Shown here: one piece after another, positions 51,511-61,400 of the stretch
Numbering within the stretch: the stretch's first letter is position 1
Layout: the number at the start of each line of letters is the position of its first letter
Assembly (NCBI RefSeq): GCF_905475395.1
Contig: NC_058340.1
Coordinates: forward strand, 67,310,181-67,374,180
Reading direction: 5' to 3'
Source of the DNA: Chrysoperla carnea
Lineage: Eukaryota; Arthropoda; Insecta; Neuroptera; Chrysopidae
Length of the DNA stretch: 64,000 nucleotides
The notes under the pieces: generated by a model
Told to the model about the DNA's origin: nothing
The model's database searches: none
What the model saw: only the letters and a program-made list of their open reading frames with translations
Program-made: the position numbers and the translations under genes

Positions 51511-52110
51511 ACTGAGAGGGACTGAGTAACTATCGGGACTATCCAAATATTCGATACGACCTTCTCAACAGCCTCTCAAATTTGCAGCCGTTCTGAAATG
51601 ACCGTCAAATACTACAACTGGTACTTGACCTAAAGTAAAGTACATATTAAATTGAATTCATTCACATTTCATTCAAGTAATTCACGATGTGTATGTGTCG
51701 TTATTCGTTGTCGTATGTTGTAAAAATACTTACAATCTCTACTTAAATAAATTGAATCAAACACGCAATCAAATTGAATTGGGTGGTTAATGTTAATCTA
51801 ATCTATTTATTATTTTTATTATTATTACTAGTTTTTGTTAGATTAGTTACAATCATTGCATCAATTTCATCCAAATACTTTATTCAATTATTTATATAAT
51901 AATAAATAATATGGTTCTACAATCTTCTGTCCTTCAAAGTGTGACAAAGAGATCCATTCTTACTATCTTAAAACAACCAATGTTTATCATATTAAACGAG
52001 TTTAATAACAAAAAATAACAATTATTGTTTAAAGACAAAGTTTATGAATTTCTAACTTACAAACTTGTTAGTTGGATTGAAGTATCACGGATTCACCTTT
52101 CTTGCGTTAC

Positions 52111-52627
52111 AGGGCTAAAATTGTTATTTCTTCGGACACATTCTATTTCTATGCAAAAGATCCGTTCGATAGTTTACACAAAACTCTAAACAAGTATGTA
52201 ATATAAGTTGCCTATAAGAAAATAATAAAGTAGTTTCAATCAAAAAGAGGCTCTTGCCATTATATTAATTCTTCATTGCTTTATTTTTGTCTCGTAAAAG
52301 TTTTAAAATAAAATAACAATTTTATCTTCTATTAAATTATAGTATATACACTACGCTAATAGTGCTATTATAGTTCTTAAAGTAAGAGGGCTAAAATTGT
52401 AATTTCTTCAGACACATTCTATTTCTATGCAAAAGATCCGTTCGATAGTTTACACTAAACTCTAAACAAGCATGTAACATAAGTTGCCTATAAAAAATAA
52501 TAAAGTAGTTTCAATCAAAGAGGCCCTTGCCATTATATTAATTCTTCATTGCTTTATTTTTGTCTCGTAAAAGTTTTAAAATAAAATAACAATTTTATAT
52601 TCTATTAAATTATAGTATATACACTAA
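52111..52627. repeat. Recent tandem duplication (period 276 bp)
   Basis: 52111-52354 and 52387-52627 are almost identical, starting AGGGCTAAAATTGT and ending near TATAGTATATACACTA. They share long exact runs, for example ATGCAAAAGATCCGTTCGAT. The few differences suggest a young duplication or ongoing gene conversion. Confidence 0.85.
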
Positions 52628-53669
52628 GCAAAAATAAAAAGGCGACACTTCTTATTTCGTTAAAAATACACAATATTTGCAGGTATGTAACTTTTTTATT
52701 ATAATGGTCTTGAATTTTCGATATCCATGACAACAATTCGGGTTTTAGAGTAAATTGAAGTGGCGTTTCTTCAAGTTTTTCTTGACAGCCCAAAAGAACA
52801 AAGCGTACAAAGTGTCATGAGTACAAATATGATGTCTTTTTAACGAAACAAAAAGTGCTGCTATTTTATTTTTTCGGAGTGTATTATATATTATAGGTAT
52901 TATATAATATATAGCAATCGATTAAACTAAAGAATAACTTTAGTTGCAGATGAAATGTGGTCTGCCACCACGACGATATGGTGGTCGATGTGACACACGA
53001 AATGTCCAAAGCAATCACAATAATGTCCGAACCATGTTTTATACCTATTTCGAGTTACATTATATGTTATGTTACAGTATAACATAACCGTATACCTATT
53101 ATATTGTCTTTATTATCACATCTAGAATATATTTTATTATATGTACATATATATAATATTCTACAAGATGTACAAGTAGACTTCAAGAGACTGGCATAAA
53201 ATTTCCGAACCATCTGTTACAGTATGGTGAACTGATAATAAAACCAATTTCGTTCAAATACCGTCGAAAACATACCGTCTTTGTGGCTGTATCACTGCTA
53301 TTTCGAAACCGTGGGAAAAGTATGGTATGATTTTCGTGAAGGTGGATAAAAGAAAAATAAGTCATTTATTTAAATATATTTCATAATTTATTTTAAATAA
53401 CATTCAAATTTATTTTAATATTACATTAATTTTAACAATACTACCAATAGTAACGACATCTAACAGCAAACTGAAAAAGCTTAATACGGGAGCTTTGTTT
53501 GATTGTTTTCAAATAGATTCAAACGATCTTGAGTTCTTTACTGAAAAATTATATAAAACTTTTATATTACAATCTGCAAATTGAAAATTGAATGAGATCT
53601 TTGGTGTTTAAATAAACTATGCTTTTGTGTGAAAAAGGTGCTTATGCAAGAATGCAGTAGGCTGTAGAC

Positions 53670-53702
53670 CCTCTAATAAACAATTCAGTTGTTTATTAGA
53701 GG
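53670..53702. repeat. Perfect 14-bp-arm hairpin upstream of the zinc-finger gene
   Basis: CCTCTAATAAACAA and its exact complement TTGTTTATTAGAGG surround a 5-nt loop TTCAG. It ends 115 bp before the zinc-finger start codon, so it lies in the promoter or leader. It may be a foldback remnant, a protein-binding palindrome, or an RNA hairpin if transcribed. Confidence 0.7.
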
Positions 53703-53817
53703 TACGTTTACTTATAAAATTTTATAATTAATTAAATACCTGGATAAAAGCAATTCTAGCGAAAGACAAAACCAGAAATTTGGCTATACGCAGATAAATT
53801 GCTATATTATTTATAAA

Positions 53818-54723
53818 ATGTCAAATAATTTACTTCGCAACGTACAGGAGGATTTATCAGTACAAAAGGAATGCAATGAACCTGCTGCGTATCAAAATGA
53901 TTCGATTTTAATAAAAACAGAACCTGATGAAAAACAGACAGATTCTTTCTTTATCAAAGAGGAATATATAGAACTCTTAAAACAGAATGATCCTTTGTTA
54001 ATCAAAGAGGAATGTATAGATTCTGTTGAAGAACAATCATTTACGGAAGTTATGGTAAAAGATGAAAAATTACATACGGAAGTAATTATTAAAGATGAAA
54101 ATTATTCATGTAATTTTTGTGATATAAATTTTACAATACAAGCCGACAGTGAAAATATTTTTACATGTTATGTTTGTAACACGAAATTCAAATTCCAAAA
54201 TGATTTAAAAAGACATCTACGGATTCATCTCCATACATGTAACGATTGCGATAAAACATTCACCGCTAAACATAGTTTGATTCAACATCAACGAGTTCAT
54301 CTCAAAGAAAAACCATATCAATGTCTTGTTTGTGACCGACAATTTACTCGTAAAGATAGCTTAGATTTGCATAGATTAACTTATAGTGAAAAGCGGCCGT
54401 ATTCTTGTGATTTATGTGATAAAAAATTTGCCCTAGAAACAAATTTAATTATCCATAAACGAATTCATACTGGTGAAAAACCATATTCATGTGATTTTTG
54501 TGATAAAAAATTTAACCAGAGAGCAAATTTAATGACGCATATACGAACTCATACGAATACGGGAAAACGGGCTTATTCATTTAAACCTTGTAATAAAAGA
54601 TTTCGTGATAAATCTACTTTGATTGAACATCGACGTAAGGACACTACAGAAAAAAAAGATGTTTATTCAAGTGACATGTATGATTTAAGTTTTATTGAAC
54701 GAAGTTACACCAGCTTTCTTTGA
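53818..54723 (+). CDS. C2H2 zinc-finger protein with SUMO-motif-rich N-terminus (301 aa)
   Basis: One open exon with ATG at 53818 and stop at 54721-54723. Residues 30-95 carry five psi-K-x-E motifs (Lys33, 47, 63, 81, 92), the SUMO-attachment consensus. An incomplete Cys pair (98/101) precedes finger 1 (C117 C120 H133 H137), finger 2 (C141 C144 H157 H161), finger 3 (C169 C172 H185, last His is Tyr189), finger 4 (C197 C200 H213 H217) and finger 5 (C225 C228 H241 H245). Finger 6 has lost one Cys and its last His, and a seventh block (YSSDMYDLSF) keeps only the framework. A TGEKP-type linker joins fingers 4 and 5. It is probably a nuclear DNA-binding regulator. No specific ortholog is recognised. 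The frame is open upstream to a stop at 53725-53727, so a spliced upstream exon is possible. AATAAA occurs at 55115-55120. Confidence 0.9.
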   Translation: MSNNLLRNVQEDLSVQKECNEPAAYQNDSILIKTEPDEKQTDSFFIKEEYIELLKQNDPLLIKEECIDSVEEQSFTEVMVKDEKLHTEVIIKDENYSCNFCDINFTIQADSENIFTCYVCNTKFKFQNDLKRHLRIHLHTCNDCDKTFTAKHSLIQHQRVHLKEKPYQCLVCDRQFTRKDSLDLHRLTYSEKRPYSCDLCDKKFALETNLIIHKRIHTGEKPYSCDFCDKKFNQRANLMTHIRTHTNTGKRAYSFKPCNKRFRDKSTLIEHRRKDTTEKKDVYSSDMYDLSFIERSYTSFL

Positions 54724-54825
54724 TCAAGAACGAAATTCTAAGTAGTTTAAATTCTGGTTTTCTAAAAAATCAGTTTTTATTGTCCATAAATTGATGAACG
54801 GTCATGTCCTTGTAACATATTGGTA

Positions 54826-55051
54826 CCATGGAGACTACACGAGTAGATTCTACTCAAACGGGAGAATGGACAAGATTTGTCAACGAAATTGCAAAAGTTA
54901 TAGCGTCGTTAATGTTTCATTTGCACCGAAGTGCATTATATTTTTTAAATCAAACTCGTGCCTTACATTTGCTCCACTATCCAGTGCAAAAAGACTATTT
55001 TTACAAGCATTTGCTGATATGAAGTTGAATCTCATTGTGCAGTCTCCATGA
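54826..55051. repeat. 226-bp segment bounded by 14-bp inverted ends
   Basis: CATGGAGACTACAC at 54827-54840 and GTGCAGTCTCCATG at about 55038-55051 are inverted with one mismatch. The interior is unusually open (frames at 54791-55051 and 54828-55022), but neither peptide has a recognised domain. It lies in the probable 3' untranslated region of the zinc-finger gene. It could be a small MITE or, less likely, a short gene. Confidence 0.4.
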
Positions 55052-55300
55052 TTTGTACGCTAAACGAAGCTTTACTCGCGAAATTGACGTGTTCATATTA
55101 ATTTGAAAATTTGTAATAAACAATTCCATAGGAACAATTATTAACTACACATCAACGGATTTACTTAGTCATACTAGAGGAAAAATTGGGAACTATATCA
55201 TTTTGAAACATTTGATAATGAAAACGAAACATTTTTATACTTTTTTTCTACTTAAAGTAGTTGAGTAATGTCATACCGAGAAATCTGCTAGCTTGGATGA

Positions 55301-55457
55301 GTGGATGCAATATGATGAATGAGAGAGAAGACTGTCAGTGAGTTCCCCTATGTCCTTGTCATAATCATATGCACACATATACTTATTATATGTATTAGAC
55401 AAGGACACAGGGAAACTTACTGGCAGTCTTTTCTCTCGCTTTTCGTATCGCATCCAC
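55301..55457. mobile_element. 157-bp imperfect hairpin element
   Basis: Arms 55301-55360 and 55398-55457 pair over about 60 bp. GTGGATGC pairs with GCATCCAC, AGAAGACTGTCAGT with CTGGCAGTCTTTT, and GTCCTTGTC with GACAAGGAC. The loop is about 37 bp. Opposed open frames on both strands are consequences of the palindrome. It may be a MITE or a small-RNA hairpin if transcribed. Confidence 0.65.
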
Positions 55458-55598
55458 TTACAGGCAAGCATTCTCTATCTTCATATCTCTATGGTTTAGT
55501 TAGTAGTATTTATAAGAAAGTATACACTATGTTTTATAAAGGAATGTTTCAAAATTAACGCAAGAAGTTGGAATCAGACGTAAATTTTGGGACTTCCT

Positions 55599-55620
55599 TT
55601 ATTATTATTATTATTATTAT
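55599..55620. repeat. (TTA)n microsatellite
   Basis: Seven TTA/ATT units within the zinc-finger to SRBD1 interval. Confidence 0.85.
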
Positions 55621-55899
55621 ATAAAAGTGATAGGATTTTACTTATTTTGTATAAAAACTTTAATAAGAAAAGAAGAATCTCTGTTAATTTGTTTTATGAA
55701 AATGTACAATATGATTTTTCATGAAAATTTAAAACATTTGTTTTTTTTTTTTTTGTTATAAATAAATAAAAACCGTTATACATCTTAAATTTTGTTTTAT
55801 TTTTTAAATTTTCTATCCTATTTTTTCTTTCAGAACAAAATTATTAATTAATCAATTATTTAGTAAAGGTAAGTATTAAGTTAATTATCTAGTAAATAA

Positions 55900-55972
55900 T
55901 AAGTCGAGTAGCTGTGTGGTTAAAGCACTTGCCTGTAAAATCAAGGTACGATGGTTCGTATCCTGGTATGGT
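55900..55972 (+). repeat. tRNA-like sequence (SINE head or tRNA pseudogene)
   Basis: TAGCTGTGTGGTTAAAGCAC resembles a tRNA D-arm/A-box, and GGTTCGTATCCTGG resembles the T-arm/B-box. The stems do not pair well enough for a functional tRNA. It faces a second tRNA-like sequence at 56839-56771, with the nested hairpin array between them. Confidence 0.45.
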
Positions 55973-56091
55973 TAACATTTTCACTTTTAAATTGAATGAA
56001 TTTTTCTTGATGTTAAAAATTTTCCACTCTTTTTTTAGTTTAAATTACCTGTATAACCCGCCCTCTTGCTATAAATAACGTCAGTTATACA

Positions 56092-56651
56092 TATGTCATA
56101 AATTACTAATCTGTCAGTGGGTGGGAGTTTAAATAATCATAAATATATCTAACTCTATAAAACTTTAATTCCCACCCCCTGACAGAAGAGTGATTTATGA
56201 CATAAGTAGTAAGGTGGGACAAACATAATTTTTTTTTTTTTGAAATAACATGTTCTCCTGTTACAAAATATTAAAAAATATGTACAAAAATGTTTTATGT
56301 TAAAATTTGAAACTTTTTAATAGGAGAACATGTCATATAGTTTATCTCACTCATATTCTCCTATTACAAAATATTAAAATTTGAATTTATAAAATTTAAA
56401 AATCGCTTGTTAAGACTAAAATTTGAAATTTTGTAACGGGAGAACATGTTATATATTTTATCCCACTTTTTTATAACATATTCGCCTATTACAAAATATT
56501 AAAAAATACTTATTTTGCTTTCTTTTTTGTTGTAGGAAATTTTATAAGATTTTGTAATAGGAGAATATGTTATTTCACAAAAATGAATTAATTATGATAG
56601 TCCCACTTTCTTACTTATGTCATAAATCACTCTTCTGTCAGGGGGTGGGAA
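56092..56651. mobile_element. Nested MITE: 52-bp terminal inverted repeats enclosing three hairpins
   Basis: Terminal repeats 56169-56220 and 56600-56651 are inverted and nearly identical (TTCCCACCCCCTGACAGAAG / CTTCTGTCAGGGGGTGGGAA). A third, diverged copy lies outside at 56092-56136. Inside, three successive hairpins (about 56243-56340, 56350-56468, 56474-56574) each start with a version of ATAACATGTTCTCCTGTTAC and end with its complement, separated by TCCCAC-type borders. The repeated unit suggests growth by self-insertion or tandem duplication of one small foldback element. No protein is encoded. Confidence 0.8.
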
Positions 56652-56770
56652 CTAAAATAATATAAAATATACCTCGCTCTCTTACTTATTTGTCGCTTTT
56701 GGTTCTAATAAGAATTATCTAAAAAAAAAAATTTATTGAAAAATTGTTATTAAATTAAAATTTAATGAGG

Positions 56771-56839
56771 ATAATGCCAGATTCGAACCAAAGCACTTTT
56801 TAACGAGAGGCGACTGTGCTAGCCACTACTCCACCTTTG
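56771..56839 (-). repeat. tRNA-like sequence, minus strand
   Basis: Reverse complement reads GGTGGAGTAGTGGCTAGCAC (D-arm/A-box-like) and later GGTTCGAATCTGGC (B-box). It is not identical to the head at 55900 or to the four-copy SINE family. Stem pairing is poor, so it is annotated as tRNA-derived and not as a tRNA gene. Confidence 0.45.
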
Positions 56840-57568
56840 ACATATTATAAGTATCAATAATGTAATACACAACCTTTTTTCAATAAAATTGTTTCCTCAA
56901 ACTTAGTATTTATTTTTTTTACTTAACTTACCTTTTCATTTAACTTACTCATTACGCATTTCTATTTACTCAAATTTTTTCAATATTTCCTATAAATGAA
57001 TAATTTTAGTAATATTTTGTTAAAAATGTAGGTTCTGTTTGATATTCCTAAAATCGATGTAAAGGATAAAAGATAAAGGTAGGTATAATATTGAATAATA
57101 ATAATAATTAAACCAGAAAAATTAATAAAAACAATATTTATTTATATGTATATATATATATTTGTATATACATAATTCAACTAAAATAAATATGAATGGT
57201 TATTTTATACAGTATAAAATCATTTTTCGGGATAACGTTTTCATTTTTTCTAAATTTTTATCAAAAAAATATACATTGAATATAGGGACATTTATCAAAA
57301 AAACATACATTGAATGTTAAATTTTCATATCACAAATATTTTACATAAAACATCGTGATTTCACTGAACTTTTTCGCTTTTTGACTTAAAAAAGTTCTTA
57401 TCACGTATCACTTTACATTTTTTCTTATGAATCTGCAATGAATTAAATCTAAGCAATTACCTCAGATATTGACACGCTTAAAATCATTTGACATTTAGTC
57501 TATGTAATGTAATGTCAATGAAAGAAAGGCGATGCTCAGTCTATGTAGTTAATAGTCTAAGTGCATAG
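56840..57568. other. AT-rich spacer between foldback clusters
   Basis: No gene or named element recognised. Short near-duplicate ATACATTGAATAT / ATACATTGAATGT lies at about 57271 and 57305, inside a 30-bp local tandem. Confidence 0.45.
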
Positions 57569-57572
57569 TGTA

Positions 57573-58352
57573 CTACGGAAGCCTCTATGGTTCATGATCA
57601 ATTTATGAAATAGTTGCGCTACACTAGCTTTTTTTTTTTTAAATGTGTACTACCCACAAGTATAAAACCAAGTTTCAAAAAGTGCACTTGTGACTTGTGG
57701 TTATGGATACAAACCTTGAAAATGTCAGTCAGTGATAACTATTCTTTAGTTATCCACTACCGAAACTGTCTGGAATTAATAATAATTGTATATCCGGATT
57801 TAATGATAATATGATAATGTTTATAATTTGTGTTATACAGTTAGTTAAAAATTTTTCTAAGTATTATTTAAAAAATATAATGCTTTAATTAGCCTTTTCC
57901 CTAAGAAGATTAAAAAAAGATTCAATAGATGGCAATACTAGGGAGATACATATATTTTGATTTCCTGCCATCTAGCGGATCTTTTTTTAATCTTCTGAGG
58001 AAAAAGGCTAATTAAAGCATTATAATAATAATACTAATAAATAATACTAATACAAATTTTTAACTAACTCATAATTCAAATTATAAACATTATCATATTA
58101 TCATTAAATCCGGATATACAATTATTAATAATTCCAGACAGTTTCGGCAGTTCTTTGGTTTCGGTAATGGCTAATTAAAGAATAGTTATCACCGACTGAC
58201 ATTTTCAAAAAGGTTTGTTTCCATAACCACAAGTCACAAGTGCACTTTTTGAAAGTTTGTTTTATACTTGTGGGTAGTCCACATTTAAAAAAATAAGCTA
58301 GTGTAGCGCCACATTTTCATAAATTGATCATGAACCATTCAGGCTTCCGTAG
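57573..58352. mobile_element. 780-bp foldback (near-palindromic) element adjoining SRBD1
   Basis: Arms 57573-57934 and 57966-58352 are inverted copies of high similarity around a 31-bp loop. The outer ends are CTACGGAAGCC / GGCTTCCGTAG, flanked by a 4-bp duplication TGTA (57569-57572 and 58353-58356). Inner arm ends pair GATGGCA with TGCCATC. The right arm has a roughly 16-bp extra segment near GTTCTTTGGTTTCGG. There is no transposase, so it is a non-autonomous foldback/MITE-type insertion. It ends 94 bp before the SRBD1 start codon and so occupies the promoter region. Confidence 0.85.
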
Positions 58353-58446
58353 TGTACAAACATGTGTTTTTTAAAATTTTGACAGATTTAAACGTTACAA
58401 AAAAGTATTTCAAGGTAAACAATACGAGACTTACAAATTGTTTAAA

Positions 58447-58488
58447 ATGGATTTATCATCAGAAAACGATGATGTACAAATTATAGAG
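58447..58488 (+). CDS. SRBD1: SRBD1-like exon 1
   Basis: Encodes MDLSSENDDVQIIE; phase 0 donor GAG|GTATTA. Start chosen because it is the first ATG giving an open path into exon 2; only 94 bp separate it from the foldback element. Confidence 0.8.
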
Positions 58489-61400
58489 GTATTAGAAAAT
58501 TACTCTAGTTTTTATATTCATTTTATGATTTTAAAATATATACTCTAGGATTCTCCTAAAAAAAGAAAAACCACTCGTAAAGTCACAACGAAGGTTGCTA
58601 AACCAACTGAAAAAAAGGTAACACGTAAACGAAAAGTTATAGAATCAAGCGATGATGACTTGGAAGAAAAGGTTTGTATTCAAACATTAGAAAATTAATC
58701 GAGTTTTTATAGTGATTTTATGATTTTAAAATTAGGATTCTCCTAAGAAAAGAAAAACCACTCGTAAAGTTACAACAAAGACTGCTAAACCAACTGAAAA
58801 AAAGACAACACGTAAACGAAAAGTTGCAGAATCAGGCGATGATGACTTGGAAGAAAAGGTTTGTATACAAAAATTAAAAGTATTTTAGTTTCTTTTATAA
58901 ACATTGAAATGTGTTCTAGATCGCTAAACCAACCACTAAAAAGGCGACACTCAAACTAAAAGAACAACAGTGCGATGATTTGGACGACGATAAAATTAAA
59001 AAACCTAGATTTGAATATAATAATAAATTTGATAGTAATGGACGACAATGGACCGAAGAACAATGGTTAGCCGAATCGAATCAAATTTCTGTTCCAGTTG
59101 CAAGAAATATAATAAAGTTATTTGAGAATGATAATTCGCTACCATTTATAGCACGATATCGAAGAGATTTAACAAATAATATGACTCCAGAAGATTTACG
59201 AGCCGTCAAAGAATCATATGAAATATTAATAAATGTTGAGAAAAAAGCTGACAATGTACTCAAATCACTCAAAACTCAAGGAATGTTAGAAAATCGTATT
59301 AAATATGCTGTTTTAAATGCTCGAACTATTGATGAAATTGATCATATTGTAAGTTTGGTTTGAAAATATTTTTTGCCATATTGAAGGTCCGTAACGAATA
59401 GCTTAACCCGTAAACACTCGCGTCAACCGTTCTTTAACTTTTTTAATAATAACCTCTACATACACTGACGGATCTAAGTTAAAGAAGAAGATGGGCTGTG
59501 GGATCTTTTCTGAAGATCTTGATCTGCGTCTATCATTTCGGCTGCCGGATCACTATAGTGTGTATTGAGCGGAAGTGATGGCTATTCACGAGGTTTGTGA
59601 ATGTTTAAGACTGAAAACTCTTAGGTTCAGGGACATTACAATCTTCACCGACAGCCAAGCGGCTCTAAAATCCTTCAGCTCAGTCTATCTAACGTCAAAG
59701 GTAGCACAGGACTGCCGTACGTCCTTAAATGAGCTGGCGGAACGAATGAATGTAGACCTGGTATGGGTACCGGGACATTCCAGGAATTTGTGAAGCCGAC
59801 GAGCTTGCCAGAAATGGCACGATGCTGCCGGACACAAGCATCAATAAATACCCGGGAGTTCCATTTGCGAACTGCAAGTTACTCCTGAGAGAGGATATTC
59901 TGAAAAAGGCCAATCTTAGATGGAGGGAAGAACGTACTTGTGGTACTACAAGACAGATATGGTCTGAGTACAATCGCAGATATGGTCTAAGTGTGTCCCA
60001 CCCCAGGACAGCCACTCTAAACTAACCTAACCTCTACATAATTTTAATTAATTAATTAAAAATATTTTGATTACGTTTGCTCGTTGAATGATGTTTGTCA
60101 GTGAAAATATAACACGATTGCTGACGTGTTAAAAGAGTAATAAACTTCTTCAGTATTTTATGCTGCATAAATTTTGATAAATTTTCTTTTTTTAGTATGC
60201 ACCGTATAAACCAGGATCGAAAAAAACCCTTGCAGAACGTGCCAAAGAACTTGGTTTAGAAGAAGTTGCTTTAAATTACTTAAACGGTACAAGTTTGCAA
60301 GATTTAAATTATGTAGCAAATGAAAAACAGTTAAAATTTGACGATGTTAAAGATGGAATTATTAATATTATTACTCATGTAGTTTCACATGATACGAAAT
60401 GTTTGGAAAACATACGAAAATGGTGAGTTTCCTAGAAAAAGATTCCTAAAGACCGACTTCCTTAGCTTTTCTTCCAAGCTTCTAAATACCTAGCCTAACA
60501 TAAAATATTTTGTTTAAAGTCTAAGAATATTCAAAATTGTTAACTAGGCAAGCAGAGGCTCGAGATATTTTTATTCATACAAAAATGAGTAAATCAAAAA
60601 CGACCAAGGAAAAGTCAAATATAGAACAAAGTGAAAAATTTACGAATTATATGGATTTTAAAATTAATGTAAATTTTATCAAACCACATCAGGTAATCGA
60701 AATAACTTTCCTCCAAATTCAAAACAAAATAAATAGAATATAATTGAATTTATTTTAGGTATTAGCTATAAATCGTGGGGAAAAATTAAAAATTTTAAGT
60801 GTAAAAGTTCAAATACCGGAGAGAATAACGAAATTATTTTATTCATTTTGTAATTCAAATTGGTTATCGAAAAATACAAATTTTTCCGAAACGAAAATCA
60901 GTTGGCTACGAACCAATATTTTAAAGGATGCATTTACGAATGCATTTTCAAAATACCGTAAGTATTTCATAATCTTAAATAAAATACTACGATTGGAAAA
61001 AATAGATAAAAACCTTTCACATTTATTGGGATCTGACAAAAGGAGGCATGGCATATGTCAGATCCCAATGTGGTTTACACGAAACCTAGATGACTTACAT
61101 ATTTAATATACAAAGTAGCGCAGAGAAGGGTATGATTTTAAAATCTGTACACTTCTCTGTCTCATTCTGTATATGCCTCTTTAACCTTACTGTCATTGTT
61201 AGTAATCTAGATTTAGTATAAACATCTATGACAAGTACTAATACGAAATAATTTTAGTTGAACCATTAATGGTTCGTTTAATTAGGACTGGATTAAAAGC
61301 TACAGCTGAAAAAGCTTCGATAACAGCTTTTGAAAATAATTTAAAAGCTATGCTTTTAACACGACCCTATCAAAATAAAATATTGGGTATTGATCCTGGA

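Larger units (their letters stand above)
50060..53660. other. Gene-free interval before the zinc-finger gene
   Basis: Apart from the direct repeats at 51.1-51.5 and 52.1-52.6 kb, no element or gene is recognised. The minus-strand open frames at 52605-52793 and 53183-53365 lack domains. Confidence 0.45.

Noticed and set aside
57614..57814. Plus-strand 66-codon open frame
   Set aside because: Entirely within the left arm of the 780-bp foldback element.
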